From contig JAFUPO010000249.1 in the NCBI GenBank assembly GCA_017481185.1, forward strand, positions 1-6,856: a DNA stretch of 6,856 nucleotides, written 5' to 3'. The stretch is from Clostridia bacterium (GTDB taxonomy: Bacteria > Bacillota_A > Clostridia > Christensenellales > Aristaeellaceae). The notes beneath the pieces are model-generated. The model was not told the DNA's origin. It did no database searches and saw nothing but the letters and a program-made list of their open reading frames with translations. Shown one piece after another: positions 1 through 5,584 of this stretch (its first letter is position 1; the number at the start of each line of letters is the position of its first letter). The position numbers and the translations under genes are program-made.

Positions 1-1400
1 ACGATTGCCCCCTGGCCAAGGGCATTTTTGACCGGCTGCCCCAGGCCCTGGATGATATGCTGGCCGGAGGCCATTGGCACAGCGAGCGGGTGAAGGAAAC
101 GGCCCTTCGCCATGCAATCTGCCCCTTTGAGTTTTCACTTTGCCTGTCTGAGATTGCCGATGTGGTCATCGGGGATTATAATTATGCCTTTGACCCGGGC
201 GCTCATTTGCAAAGGATCTTTGACCGCAAAAAGGACTTGACCCTGCTCATCGACGAAGCCCATCATCTACAGGGGCGCACCCGGGATATGCTCACCGGCA
301 TCATCGACGGCCGGGAGGTGACCCGCCTGCGTCGTGAGGTGGGCAAGGCGGCTGGGCGAAAGCACCCTCTGTATGGGGCCATGACGGCGGTGCTCAAAGG
401 CCTGAAGGCAAAGGATTTATTTGCGCCTCTGAACGATTTGGCCCAGGGGCTGGCTGCCCATCAGGGAGAGATTCACCCGGTGGATCACCAGGGGCTGGGC
501 GAATTGCTTTCCCAAACACTGGCCTATCTGCGGGCCAAGGATCAAGCCAACTACGCCTTTTTGTGGGAGGACAGCGGCAAAACCAGCCGAGCCACAGCTT
601 TGTGCCTGTCGGTGAGGGAGCACCTGCACAAGGCTACCAAGGGCCTGAGGGGCGTGGTGTGCTTCTCGGCCACCTTTGAGCCGCTGCCTGTGATGCGTGA
701 ACTGCTGGGCGGGGATGAGGAGGACGCCTGTTTAGCCCTGCCCTCGCCCTTCCCTCCGGAGAATCTTTTGACCCTGCGGCTGCCCATCGATACCCGCTAC
801 CAGGCACGGGAGCGTACAGCGCCCCAGGTAGGGGCGGCTATCCGCCAGGCCTTTGAAATCCATCCGGGGAAATATATGGCCTTCTTTCCCAGCTTTAAGT
901 ATTTTGAATTGGTGCTGCCCTATCTGGAGGGGCTGCCCCTGGCGGTGCAGACCCCCGGAATGGATGAGGCGCAGCGCAGGGAGTTTCTGGCCCATTTCAA
1001 AGAAGAAGAGGCGCCGGTGCTGGGCCTGTGCGTGCTGGGCGGGCTGTTTTCCGAGGGCATTGACCTGACGGGCGAGGGGCTTATCGGCGTGATGATTGTG
1101 GGCGTGGGTCTGCCCCAGGTGAACCCGGTGCAGGAGGCCCTGCGGCAGCATTTTGACGAAAGATCCGGCCAGGGCTTTGCCTGCGCCTATCAAATACCCG
1201 GAATGCAAAAAATCACCCAGGCGGTGGGCCGGGTGATACGGGATGAAAAGGATAAGGGCGTGGCGCTGCTGATCGACCAGCGATACTTTCAAAAGAGCTA
1301 TGAAGCGCTTTGCCCGCCCCATTGGGCCTTATGCAACGGTGATGTGAAAGCTGTTGTCAATGAGTTCTGGAAGCAGTCAAAGAATAAAGTCCCCAAATAA
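1..1400 (+). CDS. ATP-dependent DNA helicase, DinG/Rad3 (XPD-like) family, C-terminal part, 5' truncated by window edge
   Basis: The reading frame is open from base 3, so the gene starts upstream; the ATG at 57 is internal. The 465 visible residues match a superfamily 2 iron-sulfur helicase, which unwinds DNA in repair or replication-associated work. The first visible residues contain DCPLAKG, and ICPFEFSL follows (Cys at visible residues 2 and 40). These fit the last two of four cluster cysteines in the DEAD_2 region. Motif II is DEAH at visible residues 84-87 (LLIDEAHHL). Later come CFSATFEP (motif III-like), FFPSF (motif IV), EGIDLTGE (motif V) and QAVGRVIRD (motif VI), so the core is complete except for the Walker A part lost upstream. 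The stop is TAA at 1398-1400. It converges on the degV-family gene. Family assignment is firm. The exact subtype, and whether a nuclease domain precedes it, cannot be seen. Confidence 0.93.
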   Translation, partial: DCPLAKGIFDRLPQALDDMLAGGHWHSERVKETALRHAICPFEFSLCLSEIADVVIGDYNYAFDPGAHLQRIFDRKKDLTLLIDEAHHLQGRTRDMLTGIIDGREVTRLRREVGKAAGRKHPLYGAMTAVLKGLKAKDLFAPLNDLAQGLAAHQGEIHPVDHQGLGELLSQTLAYLRAKDQANYAFLWEDSGKTSRATALCLSVREHLHKATKGLRGVVCFSATFEPLPVMRELLGGDEEDACLALPSPFPPENLLTLRLPIDTRYQARERTAPQVGAAIRQAFEIHPGKYMAFFPSFKYFELVLPYLEGLPLAVQTPGMDEAQRREFLAHFKEEEAPVLGLCVLGGLFSEGIDLTGEGLIGVMIVGVGLPQVNPVQEALRQHFDERSGQGFACAYQIPGMQKITQAVGRVIRDEKDKGVALLIDQRYFQKSYEALCPPHWALCNGDVKAVVNEFWKQSKNKVPK

Positions 1401-1419
1401 AAGTTTTTGGGTTGAGAGC

Positions 1420-1457
1420 GCGAGAGCCCCCCTTTTTTCAAAAAGGGGGGCTCTCGC
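1420..1457. terminator. Long perfect inverted repeat between convergent genes, probable bidirectional terminator
   Basis: Arms at 1420-1437 and 1440-1457 are perfectly complementary: a GC-rich outer stem with six C facing six G, then an inner T-run facing an A-run. It sits 19 bases after the helicase stop and 12 bases beyond the degV-family stop, so it could end both transcripts. It is not a textbook intrinsic terminator, because the T-run is inside the stem and the flanking downstream bases are only modestly U-rich. It could instead be a copy of a dispersed palindromic repeat. Confidence 0.7.
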
Positions 1458-1469
1458 ATATTTAAGCCA

Positions 1470-2345
1470 TTAAATCGTCCGTTCCTTGCCCATAAAGCAG
1501 CTGGCGACGGTGCCGGGGCCGCAGTGAGCGCCGATGACCGGGCCAATCCAGTTGATTTCAATGCTGCCGATGTTGGGCACCTTCTGGCGGATGAGGCCTT
1601 CCAGGCGCTGAGCGTCCTCCAGAGCGTCGGCATGAATGATGTACAGGGTCTGCTCCTCAGGGTTTTCAAGGAGCTGGGCAGTGCGCTCTGCCACGGTGCG
1701 CAGGGCCTTTTTGCGGCCCTGAACCTTTTCGGCAGCCACGATTTTGCCGTTTTTGCCCTCTACCAGCACGGGCTTCAAATCCAGCATGGTGCCCATGAGG
1801 GCAGCGGTGGAGGAGATGCGGCCGCCCCGCTTTAAATACTTCAGGTCATCCACGGTGAATACGCCATGGCAGCGGAGCTTGTTATCCTCCACCCACTGGG
1901 CCACTTCCTCCATGGGCTTGCCGGAGCGGTACATTTCGTGGGCCTTGAGCACCAGGGCGCCCATGGCCATGGAGATGGACAGGGTATCCACCACGACGAA
2001 CTTGCGCTCAGGGTACTTTGCAAGCAGATCTTCGCGAGCGGCGTAAATGTTGTTGATGGTAGAGGACATTTCGGAGGAGAAGGCAATGAAGAGCAGATCA
2101 TTCTCCTTGAGGATGGGCTCAAAGTATTCCAGATAGGCGTCCTTGGTCAAGAGAGACGTGGAGGCGGAAGCGCCTGCCCGCATCTTATCGAAGAACTCCT
2201 TCTGGCCATGGCTGCGGCCAAGATCATCAAAGTATTCCACCCCATCCAGGGCGTAGGGCATGGCGACCACCGGAATATCATACTCATCTTTGAGGGTGTA
2301 AGGCAGGTCGCTGTCCGTGTCGGTCATGAAAACGTAGTTATTCAC
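1470..2345 (-). CDS. DegV family (FakB-type) fatty-acid-binding protein
   Basis: The product is 291 residues, the usual DegV length. DegV/FakB proteins are cytoplasmic and hold a fatty acid so that the FakA kinase can phosphorylate it, feeding exogenous fatty acids into phospholipid synthesis. Hallmarks seen: TDSDLP at residues 9-14 near the start, TSLLT at 63-67 (the TSxxS/T segment near the lipid head group), FSSEMSST at 89-96, VVVDTLSISMAMG at 117-129, DLKYLKRGGRIS at 167-178, and IGAHCGPGT at 271-279. The start is GTG at 2343-2345, chosen because AGGGAGG (2354-2360 on the complement) lies 8 bases upstream. The next in-frame ATG, six codons in, would cut into the first strand. It is monocistronic, with a promoter candidate upstream. 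No fakA is in the window, and the bound lipid cannot be inferred. Confidence 0.95.
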   Translation of the reverse strand: MNNYVFMTDTDSDLPYTLKDEYDIPVVAMPYALDGVEYFDDLGRSHGQKEFFDKMRAGASASTSLLTKDAYLEYFEPILKENDLLFIAFSSEMSSTINNIYAAREDLLAKYPERKFVVVDTLSISMAMGALVLKAHEMYRSGKPMEEVAQWVEDNKLRCHGVFTVDDLKYLKRGGRISSTAALMGTMLDLKPVLVEGKNGKIVAAEKVQGRKKALRTVAERTAQLLENPEEQTLYIIHADALEDAQRLEGLIRQKVPNIGSIEINWIGPVIGAHCGPGTVASCFMGKERTI

Positions 2346-2364
2346 GCGTACATCCTCCCTTTGA

Positions 2365-2392
2365 TTGATTTAGGGTATAAGTGCAATATAAT
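2365..2392 (+). promoter_or_regulatory. Candidate SigA promoter for the small ORF at 2505 (divergent from degV)
   Basis: TTGATT (2365-2370) and a perfect TATAAT (2387-2392) are separated by 16 bases, giving a start near 2399. It lies back to back with the degV promoter candidate; the two predicted starts are only about 4 bases apart, so a regulator or polymerase at one site would affect the other. The leader to the small ORF would be about 50-105 bases, depending on which start codon is used. Confidence 0.45.
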
Positions 2393-2401
2393 AGCTGTAT
2401 T

Positions 2402-2430
2402 ATTGTAGCCTGTTTGTGCAAAAAAAGCAA
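2402..2430 (-). promoter_or_regulatory. Candidate sigma-70/SigA promoter for the degV-family gene
   Basis: On the minus strand, TTGCTT (2425-2430) and TACAAT (2402-2407) are separated by 17 bases. The -10 matches consensus at 5 of 6 positions and the -35 at 3 of 6. Transcription would start near 2395, giving a leader of about 50 bases before the GTG start with its good ribosome binding site. Assigned by eye from spacing and consensus. Confidence 0.45.
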
Positions 2431-2504
2431 GAGCAGGAGGTTTTGCCAGCATGGGCGGCAGCTTTTTTAGGCATACTTTGAGCAATGAAAGGAGCGTGCC
2501 CGCT

Positions 2505-2666
2505 ATGGAAAACGGTAAGGATCCCATCTATGATATTGAAAAAATCGCCAGCGCCACCGAGTGCACGGGGCTGATTCCCGCCCAGGTGGAGGATGAGGCT
2601 GAGGTGGAAAACTACGCCGAGCTTTACGCTGTGCACCCGGTGAAGCCCAGGGGTACACGTAACTAA
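2505..2666 (+). CDS. Small acidic hypothetical protein (53 aa)
   Basis: The ATG at 2505 follows GAAAGGAG (2487-2494) by 10 bases and encodes 53 residues ending in TAA. An in-frame ATG at 2451 also has a good site (AGGAGG at 2435-2440, 10 bases away) and would add 18 residues. I prefer 2505 because the extension (MGGSFFRH...) looks unlike the rest, whereas the likely core DPIYDIEKIASATECTGL begins just after it. The product has no membrane segment or signal peptide and has one Cys (residue 20). It is rich in Glu/Asp in the middle (QVEDEAEVEN), with a basic, Pro-containing tail. Codon use and ribosome binding site support a real gene. I have an uncertain memory of similar short proteins in other Clostridia; no function is known to me. 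The regulator gene follows 72 bases later. Confidence 0.65.
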   Translation: MENGKDPIYDIEKIASATECTGLIPAQVEDEAEVENYAELYAVHPVKPRGTRN

Positions 2667-2687
2667 AGGGAGGCAACAGCCGGTTGC

Positions 2688-2716
2688 TTGCAGGAGGGCA
2701 GCCGGCAGCTTATAAT
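2688..2716 (+). promoter_or_regulatory. Candidate SigA promoter for the XRE/zinc-ribbon gene, very short leader
   Basis: TTGCAG (2688-2693), a 17-base spacer and a perfect TATAAT (2711-2716) precede the gene. The predicted start near 2723 falls at the 5' edge of the ribosome binding site (AAGGAGGTGA, 2721-2730), so the leader would be only about 16 bases. CAGCCGG occurs at 2677-2683 and again at 2699-2705, 22 bases apart, the second copy inside the spacer. This could be an operator for self-regulation, but the repeat is short. Confidence 0.4.
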
Positions 2717-2738
2717 ACAAAAGGAGGTGAATGTCGCC

Positions 2739-3398
2739 ATGGAAACCAGTAAGATCATATTAGAACTGCGAACCAGGGCAGGCCTTTCCCAGGAGGAGCT
2801 GGCGGAAAAGGTGTTTGTAACACGCCAGGCCGTTTCCCGCTGGGAAAATGGAGAGACCCTTCCCAATACGGAAACTCTGAAGCTTTTGTCCGGGCTGTTT
2901 GACGTGTCCATCAATACCCTGATGGGTTCTCCACGGCAGATGGTTTGCCACTGTTGCGGGATGGCCCTTGACGACGCCACCACCAGCAAGGAAACAAACG
3001 GCCTTTTTAACGAGGACTTTTGCAAGTGGTGCTATAACGACGGCGAGTTCACCCTGGATTTCTGGAAACGATATGCGGACCTGGGCGGCGAAGAAAAGTT
3101 TGCAGAGTTTAAAAAACAGCTCCTTGGTGAATTCAACAGCCTGCACATTGAAGGGCTGCCCCAGGTAAAAGAGCTGAACGTGCTTGCAGGCAGCTTTATC
3201 AACCTGGAATATACTCTTCCCAATGGGAAAACCGTTAAGTTCCTGGATGATAACGCCACCTACCTGGGCAACCAGCTGCCCTGCGAGTTTGGGGGCGAGA
3301 GGTGCTTTGGCATCGCCGCCAATATGGATTTTCTGCTGGTGTGCACCTATGAAGCAGAGGGAAAGAATCCTGAACTGGTGCTTTACAAAAAACGATAA
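2739..3398 (+). CDS. XRE-family transcriptional regulator with putative zinc ribbon and unnamed C-terminal domain
   Basis: The ATG at 2739 lies 8 bases after a near-perfect ribosome binding site (AAGGAGGTGA) and gives 219 residues; an upstream in-frame TTG at 2688 overlaps the promoter candidate and is not favoured. Residues about 6-62 are an HTH_3/XRE domain (LRTRAGLSQEELAEKV, then VTRQAVSRWENG, the recognition helix region). Residues 70-104 form a putative zinc ribbon: Cys70-x2-Cys73-GM and Cys95-x2-Cys98-Y, followed by DGEFT. This pattern is the zf_ribbon_2 type (PF12674 from memory). Residues about 143-219 look like a small beta-rich domain (GSFINLEYTLPNG, LVLYKKR end) that I cannot name. 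It is probably a cytoplasmic DNA-binding regulator, with the ribbon and tail as a sensing or partner module. It ends at a strong terminator shared with the opposing operon. The target is unknown; self-regulation is possible. Confidence 0.88.
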   Translation: METSKIILELRTRAGLSQEELAEKVFVTRQAVSRWENGETLPNTETLKLLSGLFDVSINTLMGSPRQMVCHCCGMALDDATTSKETNGLFNEDFCKWCYNDGEFTLDFWKRYADLGGEEKFAEFKKQLLGEFNSLHIEGLPQVKELNVLAGSFINLEYTLPNGKTVKFLDDNATYLGNQLPCEFGGERCFGIAANMDFLLVCTYEAEGKNPELVLYKKR

Positions 3399-3399
3399 T

Positions 3400-3430
3400 A
3401 AAAGTCTCCGGCTTGGGGCCGGAGACTTTT
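3400..3430. terminator. Strong bidirectional intrinsic terminator
   Basis: Arms 3400-3412 and 3418-3430 are perfectly complementary (13 bp, AAAAGTCTCCGGC facing GCCGGAGACTTTT) around a 5-base loop. The plus-strand copy ends in a T-run after the GC-rich stem, and the minus-strand copy does the same, so it works in both directions. It begins 2 bases after the regulator stop and ends 3 bases from the mscL stop, closing both convergent units. Confidence 0.92.
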
Positions 3431-3433
3431 GTG

Positions 3434-3910
3434 TTACTTCAGTTCACTGGTGCAGTGGGGGCAGCGGGTAGCTTCCTTGGCCACTTCCATTTTGCAGAAG
3501 GGGCACAGCCGGGGTTCGGGCTTGGGAGCAGGCTTGGGCTCATCCTTTTTGCGCATTTTGCCCAGGGTGTTGACGGTTTTCACGATAATGAACACGCACA
3601 GGGCAGTGAGCACAAAATCGATGATGGTCTGGCAGAACTGGCCGTAGTTCAGGGTGCCCACGCCAGCTTCCTTGGCAGCCTCGATGGAGGCGTAGACCTG
3701 GCCATCCAGGGCATAGAAGGCACCGGCCAGGTTATGGCCGCCGGTGATAACGCCGATGAAGGGCATGAAAATATCATTGACCAAAGAGGTGACGATCTTG
3801 TTGAACGCGCCGCCGACCATCACGCCAACAGCCAGGTCCAGCACGTTGCCCTTGAGGGCGAAATCCTTGAATTCCTTGAGCAGTTTCCCCAGTCCCTTTT
3901 TGTCGCTCAT
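3434..3910 (-). CDS. mscL: Large-conductance mechanosensitive channel MscL with C-terminal zinc-ribbon tail
   Basis: MscL forms a membrane pore that opens under membrane tension and releases solutes on sudden osmotic downshift. The 158-residue product shows the family's N-terminal amphipathic helix and first membrane segment (FKDFALKGNVLDLAVGVMVG, residues 14-33, continuing GGAFNKIVTSLVNDI), the FMPFIGVITGG loop (48-58), a periplasmic-type loop with a Tyr/Ala-rich section, and a second membrane segment (about residues 93-115, FIIVKTVN), then a basic stretch. Instead of the usual C-terminal helical bundle there is a Pro/Lys/Glu linker (about 123-134) and a CPFC...CPHC zinc ribbon (Cys136, 139, 150, 153). 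The ATG at 3910 overlaps the stop of the upstream gene by 4 bases (ATGA), and GAGGAGG lies 9-10 bases upstream inside that gene. It is the last gene of the minus-strand operon. Confidence 0.95.
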   Translation of the reverse strand: MSDKKGLGKLLKEFKDFALKGNVLDLAVGVMVGGAFNKIVTSLVNDIFMPFIGVITGGHNLAGAFYALDGQVYASIEAAKEAGVGTLNYGQFCQTIIDFVLTALCVFIIVKTVNTLGKMRKKDEPKPAPKPEPRLCPFCKMEVAKEATRCPHCTSELK

Positions 3911-4695
3911 TGTTTAAAAACCTCCTCTAAAAATGCCGATAGATCCTCCGGCAGTTTGATCTGCCGGTAGAGCTTGCGCTTGAGCCCCTCGGTGTTTTCA
4001 CCGGGGAAGCGGCCCTTCACATAGGGGGCTACCACGTTTTCAAAGATCACCTTGCCGTGGCAGAAGGCCCGCAAAAGATGATCGGGGGACTGATCCTGGA
4101 TGCCGTTTAAGGCGCAGTTCAGCTCCTTCTCAATGTTTTCCACACTCAGAAGGGACTGCCACTTGCGCACCATCTCCCGCATTTTTTGCTCGTCCGGCGG
4201 GGGATAGCGCATCAGCGCCCGGTTGAAGCCCAGCTCCGTCAATTCCTGATACAGGGGTTGGGCGGAGCGCCAGAAACAGCCGTGGCGGATGGCATTGGGG
4301 ATTTCCAGTGCGATCTCTGCCGCCGCTTCCTCAAAGTTCGGCAAGGCAGCGTTCAATTCCTCCGGACAGATGATAAAATTTTCAATGCAGTACCGGGGCA
4401 GAATGTGCAGGTTCGGGTACTTGCGCAGATTCTTTTCACAGGCCGCGTCAGACCAGGTATCCCGGTCCACCATGGCGCGAAAGTGGGGGCGATCCGCCAG
4501 AATCTTCAATACCGCATCCTTGCCCCCGGCGTCCAACAGCACAAATCTGGCAAACAGGTTGCGCTTGCGGAAGGGCGGCTTATCCAGCATCTGATTCAAA
4601 AAAGCAATATCCCCGGTGCCCTCCACCACCACCACGATTTTGCCGGGGGTGGCCTGGGCTTCATCGCATTTTTTCTTCAAGCGTCCGTCAAGCAT
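3907..4695 (-). CDS. DUF4435-like TOPRIM protein (AriB-type nuclease candidate)
   Basis: The product is 262 residues and cytoplasmic. Residues 20-29 read IVVVVEGTGD, fitting the EGxxD start of a TOPRIM fold (Glu25, Asp29). AMVDRD at 74-79 gives the paired acidic DxD (Asp77, Asp79). YCIENFIICPEEL at 102-114 matches the sIENyl segment I associate with DUF4435. Together these are the likely metal-binding residues of an OLD/PARIS-type nuclease. In PARIS, the DUF4435 protein AriB is held by the ATPase AriA and, once released, cleaves tRNA. The partner here is the ATPase encoded just upstream, overlapping by 8 bases. GGGAGGAGG lies 7 bases before the ATG (4693-4695). The C-terminal half is helical and poorly conserved by eye. 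Family call rests on motifs only; a non-defensive DNA or RNA processing role remains possible. Confidence 0.75.
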   Translation of the reverse strand: MLDGRLKKKCDEAQATPGKIVVVVEGTGDIAFLNQMLDKPPFRKRNLFARFVLLDAGGKDAVLKILADRPHFRAMVDRDTWSDAACEKNLRKYPNLHILPRYCIENFIICPEELNAALPNFEEAAAEIALEIPNAIRHGCFWRSAQPLYQELTELGFNRALMRYPPPDEQKMREMVRKWQSLLSVENIEKELNCALNGIQDQSPDHLLRAFCHGKVIFENVVAPYVKGRFPGENTEGLKRKLYRQIKLPEDLSAFLEEVFKQ

Positions 4696-5494
4696 AGGGC
4701 GCCTCCTCCCGGGAGAGGATTACCACTTCCCCAACATCCTCATAGCGCTGCCACAGGGCCTCCTTGTGGGAAATCACCCACATCTGGCCCTCCTTGTCAA
4801 GAACCAGGTTTTCCAGGGTGGTCATCAGCCCCAGGCTTTGGGAGGGATGCAGATGCACGTCCGGCTCGTCCAGAAGGAGCAGGCCGCCGGGCTTCAAAAC
4901 AGCTCCCGCCAGGGCACAGAGCTGGCCAATGCGCTTTTCACCCATGGATAAATACTCAGGGGCGTGGGTGGCTCCCCCATTGAGGCGCACCAGAAGCTGC
5001 CCGTCAACGGCCTCCAGCTGCTTGCCCACCAGCAATTGGTTGGCGGCCGCCACAGCCTCGGGGCAGCCGGGCAGAAGGGAAGCCCAGTCCAGCCGGGTTT
5101 CCCAGGGGGCGTCAGCCGCTACCAGGTTGTGGTAATCCCCCTGGGGCCACTGGCCATCAAATCCCTCGGGCGTTACCCGCAGGAGGCTGGCGTCAGGATG
5201 GTTTTCAGCCGCTTTCAGGGCAAAGGGATCATCGCCCCATACCAGCAGGCCTTGGCCAAAGGTCAAATGAGATATGGCCATGGCAAACTGCCCCTGGCCC
5301 ATCGGCAGGGGCGGCTGGCGGTTCAAATAGCGTCTTACCTGGGCCCATAAAAGATCGGCAGCTTTGAAAATGGTGCTTTTGCCGCTGCCGGAAATGCCCA
5401 GAAAAAGCACCCGCTCGTCGTTCACGTTCAAACGGCGGGGCGTGGGGGAATGAAAGGGCCCGTAGGCCGCCAGGTAAATATCGGTCACACGCAT
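4688..5494 (-). CDS. Compact ABC/OLD-type ATPase (AriA-like partner of the DUF4435 protein)
   Basis: From the ATG at 5494 the product has 268 residues. The frame is open back to 5623, but that stretch contains the promoter and overlaps the divergent gene, and GGTGA just upstream of 5494 can pair with the 16S tail. Walker A is GISGSGKST (residues 33-41). An ABC signature-like LSMGEKR lies at 182-188, Walker B LLLLDEPDVHLHP at 205-217, and the switch His in WVISHKE at 239-245. DEPDVHLHP is typical of AAA_21/AAA_15 and OLD ATPases rather than transport ABC proteins; no membrane segments are seen. The protein should bind and hydrolyse ATP as a dimer and probably controls the TOPRIM protein translated from the next, overlapping gene. 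By recollection AriA proteins are considerably longer, so this is a minimal version or a related but separate family. Confidence 0.82.
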   Translation of the reverse strand: MRVTDIYLAAYGPFHSPTPRRLNVNDERVLFLGISGSGKSTIFKAADLLWAQVRRYLNRQPPLPMGQGQFAMAISHLTFGQGLLVWGDDPFALKAAENHPDASLLRVTPEGFDGQWPQGDYHNLVAADAPWETRLDWASLLPGCPEAVAAANQLLVGKQLEAVDGQLLVRLNGGATHAPEYLSMGEKRIGQLCALAGAVLKPGGLLLLDEPDVHLHPSQSLGLMTTLENLVLDKEGQMWVISHKEALWQRYEDVGEVVILSREEAPYA

Positions 5495-5515
5495 GGGTTT
5501 CACCCGCTTTCTGTA

Positions 5516-5531
5516 TATAGTATACACTATA
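5516..5531. promoter_or_regulatory. Inverted repeat over the operon -10 element, possible operator
   Basis: TATAGT and ACTATA flank a 4-base centre (ATAC). The repeat covers the minus-strand -10 candidate, a position where a dimeric repressor would block polymerase. GntR-type operators are often AT-rich palindromes like this, but AT-rich promoters also produce such repeats by chance. Confidence 0.35.
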
Positions 5532-5548
5532 AACGCCTTGCGGTACAA
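5519..5548 (-). promoter_or_regulatory. Candidate promoter of the ATPase-TOPRIM-mscL operon
   Basis: On the minus strand, TTGTAC (5543-5548) and TATACT (5519-5524) are 18 bases apart, with a transcription start predicted near 5512 and a leader of about 18 bases before the ATPase ATG. The -10 is good (5 of 6) and the -35 weak (3 of 6). No other promoter was seen between the three genes, consistent with a single transcript. Confidence 0.4.
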
Positions 5549-5566
5549 GGGTTTTAACGGTATAAT
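5538..5566 (+). promoter_or_regulatory. Candidate promoter for the DUF6483-like/ABC-F operon, very short leader
   Basis: TTGCGG (5538-5543), a 17-base spacer and a perfect TATAAT (5561-5566) precede the gene; the predicted start is near 5573. The ribosome binding site AAGGGGTGA (5571-5579) begins 4 bases after the -10. The -35 overlaps the -35 of the divergent operon by one base, so the two promoters may compete. Confidence 0.45.
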
Positions 5567-5584
5567 GGCTAAGGGGTGAGGGCA

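Noticed and set aside
732..1322. 196-codon open frame on the minus strand
   Set aside because: Antisense to the conserved helicase motifs; composition rich in His/Gln/Leu, typical of shadow frames.
1866..2408. 180-codon open frame on the plus strand
   Set aside because: Antisense to the degV-family gene and its promoter region, with no ribosome site or family resemblance.
2673..2687. Small hairpin GCAAC-AGCCG-GTTGC after the small ORF, considered as a terminator
   Set aside because: Only 5 bp of stem and no following T-run; read-through into the regulator gene is possible.
3413..3970. 185-codon open frame on the plus strand
   Set aside because: Antisense to mscL and begins inside the bidirectional terminator.
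4186..4983. 265-codon open frame on the plus strand
   Set aside because: It lies antisense across the ATPase/DUF4435 junction, has low-complexity Pro/Gly/Ala composition and no recognisable motif; a shadow of GC-rich coding sequence on the other strand.
3907..5494. Calling the ATPase-TOPRIM pair a confirmed PARIS defence system
   Set aside because: The ATPase is short, the family match rests on motifs by eye, and the neighbours look like ordinary chromosomal genes rather than a prophage or defence island. Only a PARIS-like resemblance is claimed.
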